Positions 37,619 through 47,573 of a stretch of 64,000 nucleotides of DNA are shown one piece after another. Both the position numbers and the translations under genes were made by a program. This DNA comes from Bacillota bacterium (GTDB lineage Bacteria; Bacteroidota; Bacteroidia; Bacteroidales; Bacteroidaceae), in contig JAMPFD010000006.1 in assembly GCA_023664625.1 (NCBI GenBank), positions 90,877 through 154,876 on the forward strand, given 5' to 3'. Position 1 is the first letter of the stretch, and each line of letters begins with the position of its first letter. The notes beneath the pieces were generated by a model that made no database searches, was not told where the DNA came from, and saw nothing but the letters and a program-made list of their open reading frames with translations.

Positions 37619-37760
37619 CAATTTACGCATGGAAGCTCCGTCAGGCTGTCTGAAATCAGAATGAAAAAGACAGCAAATATCCTTTGCTCGAAGCGTACTG
37701 CAGGTGTGGCTGTAAGTGCTTGATTTTAATAGCGTCTGTGTGCGTAAAATGGACAGCAAT

Positions 37761-37848
37761 GAAGTGTTACCGTTTGTGTGGCCAAAGGTTACCTTTCGTG
37801 TTGCAGACCGTAACCTTTGGCATGGCGAAAGGCTACGGTCTGCAACAG
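37761..37848. repeat. Four tandem 22-bp imperfect repeats, copy 2
   Basis: Units at 37761, 37783, 37805 and 37827, each 22 bases with GTTAC, GTAAC or GCTAC at bases 6-10 and TGGC or TTGC at the end of the first three. Units 3 and 4 form a hairpin with ten paired outer bases (GCAGACCGTA with TACGGTCTGC). It is homologous in layout to the element at 11676. The rest of the 37499-37989 spacer holds the mfd promoter and no gene that I can support. Confidence 0.7.
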
Positions 37849-37989
37849 CATCCGCCGCATTGTTCATGACAATATGTTAAGCACATGCATTTCTGTCCTG
37901 ACTTTTGTTGTGCTTTTAGCATATAAAACCACATTGTTTGTCAGTCGGAACGAATAATTGTCATACACACGCGAATTTATTTAATATAT

Positions 37990-38021
37990 TTTGCCAATAT
38001 CGTTTTTTTTCTGTACCTTTG
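37990..38021 (+). promoter_or_regulatory. Esterase gene promoter
   Basis: TTTG 37990-37993, 20 bases, TACCTTTG 38014-38021 followed by CAG. Full consensus, 22 bases ahead of the ATG. Confidence 0.75.
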
Positions 38022-38043
38022 CAGTCAAAAATACGAGGAATCC

Positions 38044-39054
38044 ATGGAAAAGTCGTGTCTTGTAATTCTCCTCATGCTTATAAGTTGTCATACCGGCATG
38101 TTCGCTCAGTCAGTGGAAGTGCCGAGGGATACGTCATACACTATTCATTCCACCTTTCTTCATCACAAAAAGCACCATCCGGAAATAGAGCTGGCACAGT
38201 TGGAGTTGCCGGAAAACGTTGATGCACATGAGGATGTTGTATATACAACACTGCATGACACGCCATACGGCGACCGCGAATTGCGTCTGAGCCTCTATCG
38301 CCCGAAAGACAGTCAAAGGTATCCTGCTCTGATTATGGTGCATGGAGGCGGCTGGAATTCAGGTGACAAATCCATGCAGGTCTCCATGGCCATGGCTATT
38401 GCCGCACAGGGATATGTGACAATTACCGTCGAGTATCGCCTCCGTCCTGAAGCTGTTTATCTGGCTGCCCTGCACGATCTGAAGACTGCCGTACGATGGG
38501 TACGTGCGAATGCGAGTCAATATGGTATTGACTCAGAACATATTGCAATGTCCGGTTGCTCTGCCGGAGGTCATCTTGCAACACTTGTCGGAATGACCAA
38601 CGGCTCGACACGACACGAAGGCAAAGGTGAATGGAAGGAATGCGGCAGCGACATTCAGGCTGTGGTCAATATGGACGGCTGTTCGACATTTATCTCGCAA
38701 AATAATATTGAGGACATTAACAAGAAAGCGCAACAACACAGGGAAATGCCACTCACGGCTCAGTGGCTCGGTGGACTGTATGAAGACGCAATGGAAAATT
38801 GGACAGAAGCATCACCCGTGGTGTGGGTGTCAAAACGCTCTGCTCCTATTTGTTTTATAAACAGCAGACTACCACGCTATTCCGACGGGAAGGATGAACT
38901 CATAAAAAGGCTGAATGACTATGGCATCTATCATGAGAGCCACCTGCATGACGCACCATTGCATACATTCTGGTTCTTTCATCCGTGGTTCACTCCAACT
39001 GTTGAATATACCGTGCAGTTCCTGAACAGGACATTGAAAGGAGACATGAAGTAA
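38044..39054 (+). CDS. Secreted alpha/beta-hydrolase, carbohydrate esterase-like
   Basis: 336 residues. Signal peptide MEKSCLVILLMLISCHTGMFA. Oxyanion motif VHGGGWNSGD, VEYRLRPEA, nucleophile elbow MSGCSAGGHLA, and a late His in DAPLHTFWF place it in the acetyl-xylan or hormone-sensitive-lipase-like esterases. It probably acts in the periplasm on acylated polysaccharides. The substrate cannot be told from sequence. pnuC follows after 67 bases. Confidence 0.82.
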   Translation: MEKSCLVILLMLISCHTGMFAQSVEVPRDTSYTIHSTFLHHKKHHPEIELAQLELPENVDAHEDVVYTTLHDTPYGDRELRLSLYRPKDSQRYPALIMVHGGGWNSGDKSMQVSMAMAIAAQGYVTITVEYRLRPEAVYLAALHDLKTAVRWVRANASQYGIDSEHIAMSGCSAGGHLATLVGMTNGSTRHEGKGEWKECGSDIQAVVNMDGCSTFISQNNIEDINKKAQQHREMPLTAQWLGGLYEDAMENWTEASPVVWVSKRSAPICFINSRLPRYSDGKDELIKRLNDYGIYHESHLHDAPLHTFWFFHPWFTPTVEYTVQFLNRTLKGDMK

Positions 39055-39121
39055 ATAACAATCATCATGCAAATCTCATAAACTGCCCGTGGGCATTAAG
39101 GCTAATAGAAAATATCAGACA

Positions 39122-39895
39122 ATGAACAAATATATTGACGTAGCAAAGAAATCAATTTCAGGGCTCAATAAGTTTGAGACAGCGCTCCTCGTCGCTATAC
39201 TTGCGCTCACAGGAATAGGCTTTTGGATAAAAGGGGAGGTTACACTGAACACCTCCATCGCTGCCATTGCAGCCATACTCGGAGTATTTTGTGTAGTGCT
39301 CGGCGCAAAAGGCTCTATTGCAAACTGGATATTCGGTACCGTAGAAGCTTTCCTCCATATTTATATATGCTTTTGTACGCACATCTACGGCGATATGCTT
39401 CAGAGAATTGTCTATAATCTTCCGATGCAGTTTGTCGGATGGAACAAATGGAAGAAACGTATTCGTGACGATGATTCCCAGACCATTCATACACGGTACA
39501 TGACTTGGCAACAGCGTGGTCTTACGCTCTTTGCAGTCGCATTGGGCACGCTTGCTCTCGGAGTGTTCCTCATATATTTCGGTCCATGGATGATAGATAT
39601 GATGCAAGGGGTGTTGCCGGACATGCAGTTCAAAACACTGAAAATGGACTACGACCATCCGATGCAGTTATGGCTTGACTCTTTCACGACAGTGATGTCC
39701 GTGATTACAATGTACGTCTCTGTCAAGGCGTTTGTAGAACAATGGTATATGTGGCTTGCCATCAATATCGCTTATATTACAATGTGGCTCATGTCTGCCT
39801 CGGACTTTTCGTTCATGACTGTTGCAAAATACAGTGTCTATCTCATCAATTCCTTTTATGGTATATATATGTGGAATAAACTGAGTAAAGACTGA
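39122..39895 (+). CDS. pnuC: PnuC-type vitamin or nicotinamide riboside transporter
   Basis: 257 residues from ATG 39122, with about seven membrane helices. Typical features are IANWIFGTVEAFLHIYICF, MLQRIVYNLPMQFVGWNKWKK and a late WLAINIAYITMWL. It imports nicotinamide riboside or a related vitamin by facilitated diffusion. Specificity in Bacteroidetes members can also be for thiamine. No riboswitch was recognised in the short leader, which favours neither option. Confidence 0.85.
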   Translation: MNKYIDVAKKSISGLNKFETALLVAILALTGIGFWIKGEVTLNTSIAAIAAILGVFCVVLGAKGSIANWIFGTVEAFLHIYICFCTHIYGDMLQRIVYNLPMQFVGWNKWKKRIRDDDSQTIHTRYMTWQQRGLTLFAVALGTLALGVFLIYFGPWMIDMMQGVLPDMQFKTLKMDYDHPMQLWLDSFTTVMSVITMYVSVKAFVEQWYMWLAINIAYITMWLMSASDFSFMTVAKYSVYLINSFYGIYMWNKLSKD

Positions 39896-39951
39896 GCCAT
39901 AACAAACATGTCATCACGGCATTAAAAACAGATACAAATACACGTGCAATT

Positions 39952-40698
39952 ATGAAGAGTGACAGTATTGTAATCATACCGACCTACAACGAGAAGGAGA
40001 ATATAGAAAAGATCATACGGGCTGTGCTCGGGCTTGAAAAGGCTTTCAACATACTCGTTATTGACGATGGATCTCCTGACGGGACGGCAGGCATCGTGAA
40101 GAGAATGATGAATGACGAGTTCAAGGAACGTCTGTTCATCATAGAGCGTTCTGGAAAACTCGGCCTCGGGACAGCATATATAACCGGTTTCAAATGGGCA
40201 CTTGACAAAGGGTATGAGTACATCTTTGAGATGGATGCAGATTTTTCCCATGACCCAGACGATCTTCCGCGTCTTTATTCGGCATGTGCAGATGAAGGGT
40301 ACGATGTCGCCATCGGTTCGCGTTATGTCAGCGGTGTCAATGTTGTCAACTGGCCTATCGGACGAGTGCTGATGTCATATTTCGCATCAAAGTATGTAAA
40401 GGCTGTCACTGGATTCAAAATTCATGACACTACCGCGGGATTCAAGTGCTATAAGCGTCGCGTACTGGACACCATGGAACTTGACAAGATAAAGTTTAAG
40501 GGATATGCGTTTCAAATAGAAATGAAGTTCACTGCGTATAAGATCGGTTTCAAAATCAAGGAAGTTCCTGTCATCTTTGTCAACCGGCGTGAAGGAACCA
40601 GCAAAATGTCGGGCGGAATTTTTGGAGAAGCATTCTTCGGAGTCCTGAGGCTCAGACTTGACGGCTGGTTTAGAAAATATCCAGCCATTAAGGGATAG
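39952..40698 (+). CDS. Polyprenol monophosphomannose synthase-like glycosyltransferase (GT2)
   Basis: 248 residues. GT-A fold: VIIPTYNEKENIEKII, VIDDGSPDGT, EMDADFSHDPDDLPRLY (metal-binding DAD) and a SKMSGGIFGEAFFG helix. It matches the DPM1 type that transfers a sugar from a nucleotide to undecaprenyl phosphate. It lacks the C-terminal membrane domain, like DPM1. It feeds surface glycan or protein glycosylation. Confidence 0.9.
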   Translation: MKSDSIVIIPTYNEKENIEKIIRAVLGLEKAFNILVIDDGSPDGTAGIVKRMMNDEFKERLFIIERSGKLGLGTAYITGFKWALDKGYEYIFEMDADFSHDPDDLPRLYSACADEGYDVAIGSRYVSGVNVVNWPIGRVLMSYFASKYVKAVTGFKIHDTTAGFKCYKRRVLDTMELDKIKFKGYAFQIEMKFTAYKIGFKIKEVPVIFVNRREGTSKMSGGIFGEAFFGVLRLRLDGWFRKYPAIKG

Positions 40699-40777
40699 CA
40701 TAATGATTCCTCCGTTTTCCAAGGAGGCAATATGCTAAATAGATTAAACATCAGCCACTGCAACCATTTACCACTGT

Positions 40778-41371
40778 ATGAATGTAACGATAGTAAAATA
40801 CAATGCCGGGAATATATGCTCTGTTGTCAATGCGCTTCGCCGTATAGGCGTTGAACCAATAATTACGGACAATGCAGAGGAAATACGCCGTGCCGACAAA
40901 GTCATATTTCCGGGGCAGGGAGAGGCAGGAACAGCGATGGAGTATCTTCGCGGACGCGGTCTTGATGATGTCATACGTTCCCTCACCCGCCCCGTTCTCG
41001 GTATCTGTGTTGGGCAGCAACTTCTCTGCCGCCATTCGGAAGAAGGCGACACCGACTGCATAGGGATATTCCCTATGGAAGTGAAACGCTTCCGGCCGGC
41101 CATTCGTGAGGATAAAGTCCCTCAGATGGGCTGGAACAGTCTGTATAATCTGAAGTCTCCCTTGTTCAAGAACATTAAAGAGAGTGACTATGTGTATTTC
41201 GTACATAGCTATTATGTTCCGTTTCACGAAGATTATACTATTGCGACAGCTGATTTTACATTGCCCTACTCGGCTGCAATCCATACCGGCAATTTCTATG
41301 CCACTCAGTTCCATCCTGAGAAAAGCGGCGATGTCGGTTCACAGATACTAAAGAATTTCATGGAACTGTGA
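40778..41371 (+). CDS. hisH: Imidazole glycerol phosphate synthase, glutaminase subunit
   Basis: 197 residues. It hydrolyses glutamine and passes ammonia to HisF. Nucleophile Cys in LGICVGQQLL, His and Glu in ATQFHPEKSGD. It starts a run hisH-hisA-hisF-hisI-hisE on one strand. hisG, D, C and B are not in the window. An imperfect hairpin (CCTCC with GGAGG) precedes it at about 40704. Confidence 0.95.
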   Translation: MNVTIVKYNAGNICSVVNALRRIGVEPIITDNAEEIRRADKVIFPGQGEAGTAMEYLRGRGLDDVIRSLTRPVLGICVGQQLLCRHSEEGDTDCIGIFPMEVKRFRPAIREDKVPQMGWNSLYNLKSPLFKNIKESDYVYFVHSYYVPFHEDYTIATADFTLPYSAAIHTGNFYATQFHPEKSGDVGSQILKNFMEL

Positions 41372-41402
41372 GGGAAGGTTTCGTGTTTGTCACAGAGAAA
41401 CG

Positions 41403-42119
41403 ATGATAGAGCTTATACCAGCCATAGATATTATTGACGGTAAGTGTGTCAGACTTACCAAGGGTGATTACGCCCAAAAGAAAGTATATAACGAGAATCC
41501 TGCCGCCGTTGCAGCTGAATTTGAGCGACTCGGCTTCAAGCGTCTGCATGTCGTAGACCTTGACGGGGCTAAGTCCAGGCATATTGTAAATGACTCAGTA
41601 CTGCGTGCCATAACTTCAGAAACGAATCTTATCGTAGATTTTGGGGGCGGAATAAAAACGTCAGAGGATATTGAGAAAGCTTTTGATGCCGGAGCGTCAA
41701 TGGTGACAATCGGCAGTATTGCCGTTACGGCTCCGGATCTATGTGAACAGTGGATAGAACAGTATGGTGCAGAGAAAATCATCCTCGGTGCCGATGTACG
41801 CAACGGCAAGATCAGCATAAACGGATGGAAGGATGACTCTCAGGAAGCTCTCATACCTTTCCTGCACAAGTATGTTGGCATGGGCATAAAGAACGTGCTC
41901 TGTACAGAGATAAGCAAAGACGGAACCTTACAGGGGCCTGCAATGCAGCTGTACAGACAAGTAATGCAGGAATTTCCGGACATGTATCTCATTGCTTCCG
42001 GCGGAGTATCTTCCAATGCAGACATTGAAGACCTCAGCAGCAACGGCATTCCGGCCGTTGTCTTCGGTAAGGCATTCTATGAAGGACGCATTGACATCAC
42101 AAAGTTGGCTATCAAATAA
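41403..42119 (+). CDS. hisA: Phosphoribosylformimino-AICAR ribotide isomerase
   Basis: 238 residues, a beta/alpha barrel. It opens the ribose of ProFAR in histidine synthesis. [20 protein letters not shown] carries the first catalytic Asp, and [12 protein letters not shown] and [15 protein letters not shown] are the phosphate-binding halves. It lies between hisH and hisF. Confidence 0.96.
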   Translation: MIELIPAIDIIDGKCVRLTKGDYAQKKVYNENPAAVAAEFERLGFKRLHVVDLDGAKSRHIVNDSVLRAITSETNLIVDFGGGIKTSEDIEKAFDAGASMVTIGSIAVTAPDLCEQWIEQYGAEKIILGADVRNGKISINGWKDDSQEALIPFLHKYVGMGIKNVLCTEISKDGTLQGPAMQLYRQVMQEFPDMYLIASGGVSSNADIEDLSSNGIPAVVFGKAFYEGRIDITKLAIK

Positions 42120-42135
42120 TTCAATCCCTAAGCAA

Positions 42136-42894
42136 ATGAGTCTGGCAAAAAGAATCATCCCTTGTCTCGATGTTAAGAATGGCGAGACTGTCAAAGGAAC
42201 AAACTTTGTGGAACTTCGTTCTGCCGGAGACCCGGTGGAACTTGGAAAATTCTATTCGGAGAACGGTGCCGATGAGCTTGTGTTCCTTGATATTACGGCA
42301 TCTTTTGAAGGAAGAAAGACTTTCACGGAAATGGTGAGCAGAGTTGCACGGGAGATAAGCATACCGTTTACTGTCGGAGGCGGTATCAACCAACTTGAAG
42401 ATGTAACAAAACTACTCCACGCCGGAGCTGATAAAATAAGCGTAAACAGTGCAGCACTGCGCCGGCCGGAACTCATCTCGGAAATCACATCACAATACGG
42501 CTCCCAAGTATGTGTGTGCGCCATTGACGCACGGATGGATGAAGACGGATGGTATTGCTACCTTAATGGCGGGCGTGTACGTACAGAACGTGGTCTTTTT
42601 GAATGGGCACGGGAAGCGCAGGAACGTGGTGCCGGTGAAATTCTCTTTACATCCATGGATAATGACGGTGTAAAGACAGGATATGCCAATGAAGCCCTGG
42701 CACGTCTGTCAGAAGAACTGTCAATTCCGGTAATAGCTTCCGGCGGTGCAGGAAAGATGGAACATTTCAGGGATGCCTTCATCTGTGGCAAGGTTGATGC
42801 CGCCCTTGCGGCATCGGTATTCCATTTCGGTGAGATCTCCATTCCTGAATTAAAAGAATATCTGGACAAAGAAGGTATAAATGTAAGATTATGA
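42136..42894 (+). CDS. hisF: Imidazole glycerol phosphate synthase, cyclase subunit
   Basis: 252 residues from ATG 42136 ([20 protein letters not shown]). The open frame reaches back into hisA, but the start is fixed by the family opening. Catalytic Asp in CLDVK and in [14 protein letters not shown]. Its stop overlaps the hisI start by four bases. Confidence 0.97.
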   Translation: MSLAKRIIPCLDVKNGETVKGTNFVELRSAGDPVELGKFYSENGADELVFLDITASFEGRKTFTEMVSRVAREISIPFTVGGGINQLEDVTKLLHAGADKISVNSAALRRPELISEITSQYGSQVCVCAIDARMDEDGWYCYLNGGRVRTERGLFEWAREAQERGAGEILFTSMDNDGVKTGYANEALARLSEELSIPVIASGGAGKMEHFRDAFICGKVDAALAASVFHFGEISIPELKEYLDKEGINVRL

Positions 42895-43202
42895 ATATAG
42901 ATTTCGAAAAAGGCGGAGGTCTCGTTCCTGCCATTATACAGGATGCGGAAACGAAAAATGTCCTTATGCTCGGATATATGAATGAGGAGGCTTTTCATAA
43001 AACCATAGCAACCAGAAAGGTCACTTTCTGGAGCCGCGGCAGGAAATGTCTGTGGACGAAGGGAGAGACAAGCGGAAACTTTCTTGACCTTGTGGACATC
43101 AAGGTTGACTGTGACCAAGACACACTTCTTGTAAAGGTCACTCCTCATGGCCCTACGTGCCATACCGGCACAGACACATGCTGGGGCGAGGAGAACAAAT
43201 AA
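42891..43202 (+). CDS. hisI: Phosphoribosyl-AMP cyclohydrolase
   Basis: 103 residues, a stand-alone HisI. Zinc ligands in [10 protein letters not shown] and [13 protein letters not shown]. It is coupled to hisF (ATGA). In many bacteria hisI is fused to hisE. Here they are separate, with a 106-base gap. Confidence 0.94.
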   Translation: MNIDFEKGGGLVPAIIQDAETKNVLMLGYMNEEAFHKTIATRKVTFWSRGRKCLWTKGETSGNFLDLVDIKVDCDQDTLLVKVTPHGPTCHTGTDTCWGEENK

Positions 43203-43308
43203 GAAAAAAGCACACTGTCGTCATATATATAATAATGTATAGGCGGCAAAGCCAATTGCAAAGGTCTTTAACTGACAATAAATAAGACACATTTTTAGAC
43301 ATACGACA

Positions 43309-43626
43309 ATGAAGAATGATAATAATCCACTCCTGTTCCTCTCTGAGTTACAGGATTTCATAGAGAAACGTCATGAAGAGATGCCTGAAGGTTCATACAC
43401 GACGTCGCTGTTCAAAGACGGTCTGAACCGTATGGCACAGAAAGTTGGTGAAGAAGCTCTCGAGCTTGTCATTGAAGCAACCAACGGCACAAATGAGCGT
43501 TTGATATACGAAGGCTCTGACATGCTGTACCATCTTATAGTACTCCTGACATCAAAGGGACTTCGCATAGAGGATCTTGCAAAGGAACTGCAGGTGCGCC
43601 ATGACCCAGACTGGCACAAACATTAA
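43309..43626 (+). CDS. hisE: Phosphoribosyl-ATP pyrophosphatase
   Basis: 105 residues, all-helical MazG-like fold: LQDFIEKRHEEMPEGSYTTS, then KVGEEALELVIEATNG and EGSDMLYHLIVLLTSKGL with the metal-binding acidic residues. It removes pyrophosphate from PR-ATP ahead of HisI. Confidence 0.94.
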   Translation: MKNDNNPLLFLSELQDFIEKRHEEMPEGSYTTSLFKDGLNRMAQKVGEEALELVIEATNGTNERLIYEGSDMLYHLIVLLTSKGLRIEDLAKELQVRHDPDWHKH

Positions 43627-43646
43627 CAAGAAACGGAATGTAAGCC

Positions 43647-44315
43647 ATGCTTATTGACTACAAAAATGCTACAATATATCAGGACGACCAATGTATCCTG
43701 AAAGACATAAATTTCCGCGCAGATGAGGGCGAGTTTATCTATCTTATCGGAAAGGTGGGCTCTGGAAAGAGTTCGCTCCTGAAGACATTCTATTGCGAAC
43801 TTGACCTTGACGAAGCAGAGAACGCTGTGGTTCTCGGCCGTGAGATAATGAAGATAAAGCGTAAGCATATCCCGGGCTTGCGGCGTGAGCTGGGAATCAT
43901 ATTCCAGGATTTCCAGCTTCTTCATGACCGCACGGTATACAATAACCTTTGCTTCGTGCTGAAAGCCACCGGATGGCAGAAGAAAACCGACATCAATGCG
44001 CGAATAGAAGAAGTACTTGAAGCCGTCGGCATGGCAGGAGCGAAAAACAGTCTGCCACATGAGCTGTCCGGCGGTGAGCAGCAGCGAATAGCCATTGCAC
44101 GGGCATTGCTTAACAAGCCAAAGATTATTATTGCCGATGAGCCTACAGGAAATCTTGACCCGGAGACAGCGGAGAATATAGTAGCACTGCTGCGGGGCAT
44201 CACACGCACAGGAACAACGGTGATAATGTCTACGCACAACATTCCCATGCTTGACAAATTCCCTGGCATCGTGTATCGCTGTGAGAACGGCACATTAACA
44301 GAAATAAAGCAATAA
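43647..44315 (+). CDS. ftsE: FtsE-like ABC transporter ATP-binding protein
   Basis: 222 residues. Walker A GKVGSGKSS, signature LSGGEQQRIAIARAL, Walker B IIIADEPTGNLD, His switch MSTHN. The Q loop FQDFQLLHDRTVYNNL is typical for FtsE, which with FtsX controls cell-wall hydrolases at the septum. FtsX is not next to it, but this placement between his and lys genes is seen in relatives. The specific role is inferred. Confidence 0.8.
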   Translation: MLIDYKNATIYQDDQCILKDINFRADEGEFIYLIGKVGSGKSSLLKTFYCELDLDEAENAVVLGREIMKIKRKHIPGLRRELGIIFQDFQLLHDRTVYNNLCFVLKATGWQKKTDINARIEEVLEAVGMAGAKNSLPHELSGGEQQRIAIARALLNKPKIIIADEPTGNLDPETAENIVALLRGITRTGTTVIMSTHNIPMLDKFPGIVYRCENGTLTEIKQ

Positions 44316-44333
44316 AAACAAACAGATAGGATT

Positions 44334-45656
44334 ATGAAAGTAATGAAATTTGGCGGCACATCTGTCGGCTCTCCTGAAAGAATGAAGGATGTATGCAAGC
44401 TCATCACCAAGAGTGGTGAACCTACATTTATCATTCTCTCTGCCATGTCCGGTACGACAAACTCTCTTCTGGAAATCTCCAACTATTTCTATAAGAAGAA
44501 TATCGACGGTGCACACGACATCATCAATCAGCTGAAAAAGAAATATATGAAGCATGTTGACGAACTGTACACCGATGCGGACATAAAAGCGGAGATTACA
44601 GAACTGCTCAATGAACGTTTCCAGTATCTTCATTCTTTCTCAAAAGATACATTCACAAGTTTTGAGGAGCGTGCCGTCGTTGCACAAGGTGAGATAATGT
44701 CCACCAATATGGTTGTTGCTTATCTGAGGCAGACAGGCATCAAGGCCATACTGCTCCCGGCATTGGACTTCATGAGAACAGATAAGAATCAGGAACCGGA
44801 CATGGCTTTCATCAAGGAGAATCTCAATAGAATGCTCGAAGAGAACGGCGGCTACCAGATTTATATCACACAGGGATTTATCTGCCGTAATGCCTATGGT
44901 GAGATTGACAACCTGCAGCGTGGCGGCTCTGATTATACAGCCTCAATTGTCGGTGCGGCTATAAAGGCGAAAGAAATTCAGATTTGGACAGACATCGACG
45001 GCATGCACAATAACGACCCGCGCATCGTCGACCATACAGAGCCGGTACACCAGCTGAACTTTGAGGAAGCGGCAGAACTGGCATATTTCGGAGCAAAGAT
45101 CCTCCACCCCACTTGCGTGCAGCCGGCCAAGAACGCCGGAATCCCTGTGGCACTGAAGAACACCATGGCTCCGGAAGCTGCCGGAACGATAATCAACAAC
45201 GAACTGCAACGCGGAACGATAAAGGCTGTTGCTGCAAAAGACAATATCACTGCCATAAAAATAAAATCGTCGCGCATGCTCCTCGCGTCAGGTTTCCTGA
45301 GCAAAGTGTTCAACACATTTGAGGAATTCAAGACTTCTATCGACATGGTCTGCACGTCAGAAGTCGGAGTGTCAATGTCAATAGACAACACCACCCACCT
45401 TGATGCAATCGTTGACAAGCTGAAACATTATGGCACGGTTACCGTGGATAAGGACATGTGCATAATCTGCGTTGCCGGTGACCTTGACTGGGAGAATGTA
45501 GGCTTTGAGGCAAAGGCCACAACTGCCATGAAGGATGTTCCTGTCCGCATGATTTCCTATGGCGGCTCCAACTATAACATATCATTTCTCATCCGCGAAT
45601 GTGACAAGAAGAGAGCGTTGCAGAACCTTTCCGAAGCACTTTTCAATAGTTTGTGA
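44334..45656 (+). CDS. lysC: Aspartate kinase
   Basis: 440 residues, monofunctional. It phosphorylates aspartate as the first step to lysine, threonine and methionine. MKVMKFGGTSVGS at the start, LQRGGSDYTASIVGAAI, WTDIDGMHNNDPRIV and a C-terminal pair of ACT domains (about 300-440) for feedback control. A ten-base-pair hairpin follows at 45668 before lysA. Confidence 0.95.
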   Translation: MKVMKFGGTSVGSPERMKDVCKLITKSGEPTFIILSAMSGTTNSLLEISNYFYKKNIDGAHDIINQLKKKYMKHVDELYTDADIKAEITELLNERFQYLHSFSKDTFTSFEERAVVAQGEIMSTNMVVAYLRQTGIKAILLPALDFMRTDKNQEPDMAFIKENLNRMLEENGGYQIYITQGFICRNAYGEIDNLQRGGSDYTASIVGAAIKAKEIQIWTDIDGMHNNDPRIVDHTEPVHQLNFEEAAELAYFGAKILHPTCVQPAKNAGIPVALKNTMAPEAAGTIINNELQRGTIKAVAAKDNITAIKIKSSRMLLASGFLSKVFNTFEEFKTSIDMVCTSEVGVSMSIDNTTHLDAIVDKLKHYGTVTVDKDMCIICVAGDLDWENVGFEAKATTAMKDVPVRMISYGGSNYNISFLIRECDKKRALQNLSEALFNSL

Positions 45657-45667
45657 AATAATGGAAG

Positions 45668-45693
45668 CCGCACAGTTACCGAGAACTGTGCGG
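45668..45693 (+). terminator. Hairpin between lysC and lysA
   Basis: CCGCACAGTT and AACTGTGCGG form a perfect ten-base stem around ACCGAG, 12 bases after lysC. There is no T run, so it may be a pause or RNA-stability element rather than a full terminator. Confidence 0.45.
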
Positions 45694-45748
45694 TACCATG
45701 GAAATGATTTTCATAACCCAGCCCCACACATAAAGACACCAACACTTC

Positions 45749-46909
45749 ATGACGATGTTTCCGACAGATAAATTCAAGGATATAGAGACTCCGTTCTATT
45801 ATTATGACACGGAGCTGTTGCGCACAACACTGAACACAATAAACAATGAAGCCGGTAAATATGAAAGCTATTTTGTCCATTATGCAATAAAGGCAAATGC
45901 CAATCCTAAGATTCTCAGAATCATAGCAGAAGCTGGATTGGGAGCTGACTGCGTCAGCGGAAATGAGATAAAGGCTGCGCTTGACGCCGGATTCCCCGCA
46001 GGAAAAATCGTTTACGCCGGTGTGGCAAAGACGGACAGGGAAATCCTTTTCGGAATAGACAATGACATCTTCTGCTTCAACTGTGAAAGCATTGAGGAAC
46101 TGGAAGTCATACAGCAGCTCGCTGCGTCACGCGGCAAGAAAGCCCGGGTTGCATTCCGCATAAATCCTGATGTAGGTGCACATACACATGCAAACATAAC
46201 CACAGGATTGGCGGAAAACAAGTTCGGCATCCCCATGACCGACATGGAGAAGGTAATCATGTCGGCAAACGCCATGCCTGCCATAGAGTTCATAGGACTG
46301 CATTTCCATATCGGAAGCCAGATACTTGAAATGGCAGACTTCACGGCTCTCTGCAACCGCGTCAATGAGTTGCAGGACCGGCTTGAAGAGCAGGGAATAA
46401 TAATCAGGAACATCAATGTCGGCGGAGGCCTGGGAATAGATTATGATAACCCGGACAAGACACCGGTGCCTGATTTCAAATCATTCTTCGAGACTTATTC
46501 CAGATACCTGAAAGTGCGTCCGGGACAGAAAGTGCATTTTGAGCCGGGACGCTCCGTTGTCGGACAAATGGGGTCACTGATTGCGCGCACTATATATATA
46601 AAGAAAGGAACCAGGAAGGAATTCTGCATACTTGACGCCGGAATGACCGACCTCATCCGTCCTGCACTGTATGGAGCGTTCCATTGCATAGAGAATATCT
46701 CCAATCCGGACGGAGTGAAAAAAGTCTATGACGTTGTCGGACCGATTTGTGAATCTTCCGATGTCTTCGTCAAAGACCACAGCATGGCAGAGACACGGCG
46801 CGGCGACCTTATTGCCATACGTTCTGCCGGAGCGTACGGAGAGATAATGGCATCACAGTATAACTGCCGCCCCCTGCCGCTTGGATATATTTCAGAGGAT
46901 TTCAAATAA
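45749..46909 (+). CDS. lysA: Diaminopimelate decarboxylase
   Basis: 386 residues. The last step of lysine synthesis, PLP-dependent. The PLP lysine is in VHYAIKANANPKIL, the phosphate-binding loop in NVGGGLGIDYDN, and the HFEPGRSVVGQMG and GAYGEIMASQYN segments fit. The start may be ATG 45749 or 45755. It pairs with lysC in a lysine unit. Confidence 0.95.
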   Translation: MTMFPTDKFKDIETPFYYYDTELLRTTLNTINNEAGKYESYFVHYAIKANANPKILRIIAEAGLGADCVSGNEIKAALDAGFPAGKIVYAGVAKTDREILFGIDNDIFCFNCESIEELEVIQQLAASRGKKARVAFRINPDVGAHTHANITTGLAENKFGIPMTDMEKVIMSANAMPAIEFIGLHFHIGSQILEMADFTALCNRVNELQDRLEEQGIIIRNINVGGGLGIDYDNPDKTPVPDFKSFFETYSRYLKVRPGQKVHFEPGRSVVGQMGSLIARTIYIKKGTRKEFCILDAGMTDLIRPALYGAFHCIENISNPDGVKKVYDVVGPICESSDVFVKDHSMAETRRGDLIAIRSAGAYGEIMASQYNCRPLPLGYISEDFK

Positions 46910-46949
46910 GTTCAGGCACTAAGAGCTCACATTTTGTCAAAAGAATCTC

Positions 46950-47552
46950 ATGAGCAAGAACATTTCTGTAGTAATAATAACCAATGACCACGACATTGTA
47001 TTGCGGGAGACATTGCCTGCCGTTCTGTCCCAGCAATATGATGCGGAGTTCGAGGTTATTGTCGTCCGTGAGACAAGGAAGGGCGGCATAAAGGACATTC
47101 TTGAACAGTTCTATCCGCAATACAGGAATCTCCATTCCACATATCTTCCGGACCAGCCGCAATATGTCACCAATGAGGAGATAGAAATATTGCTCGGAGT
47201 CAAGGCGGCAAGATATGAGAACGTCATTGTCATACCGCCGTCGTTCTCCCCTGGCTCAGGCGAATGGCTGCAGCAGACCGGAATACTTTTGGAGACAGAG
47301 CCGTTGACAAGCGGCCGACCTGTCCTGCTTGGCGACATACACACAAGAGGGCTTGGATTCCTCAAACGCTTCCAGCATCGAAGGAACGTGAAGAAGAGTC
47401 TGAAAAAATGGTGTAAGGCAAATGGAGCAAAACCTAAGACCTTATATCCTGACAAAGAAAGCGCGGGACTGTTTTCCATAGCCTTTTTGAATCACAGCTA
47501 CATAGAGGACATGCCGCTCCGCAATATCATATACAAGCAGCTTTATATATAA
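46950..47552 (+). CDS. GT2-like glycosyltransferase fragment or short homologue
   Basis: 200 residues. The first 60 look like a GT2 opening (ISVVIITNDHDIVLRETLPA, then FEVIVVRETRKGG), but the metal-binding DxD is not evident: the corresponding strand reads ENVIVIPPSFSPGSGEWL. Catalysis is doubtful, and it may be a regulatory or decayed relative. The next gene (a GT4-like protein) starts 21 bases later. Confidence 0.5.
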   Translation: MSKNISVVIITNDHDIVLRETLPAVLSQQYDAEFEVIVVRETRKGGIKDILEQFYPQYRNLHSTYLPDQPQYVTNEEIEILLGVKAARYENVIVIPPSFSPGSGEWLQQTGILLETEPLTSGRPVLLGDIHTRGLGFLKRFQHRRNVKKSLKKWCKANGAKPKTLYPDKESAGLFSIAFLNHSYIEDMPLRNIIYKQLYI

Positions 47553-47573
47553 GGATATACCAGACTCCACAAC

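Noticed and set aside
40685-40777. Possible his attenuator before hisH
   Set aside because: Only an imperfect CCTCC/GGAGG hairpin; no run of His codons and no alternative structure that I could see.
41992-42135. N-terminal extension of hisF into hisA
   Set aside because: HisF proteins begin at [12 protein letters not shown], which is at 42136.
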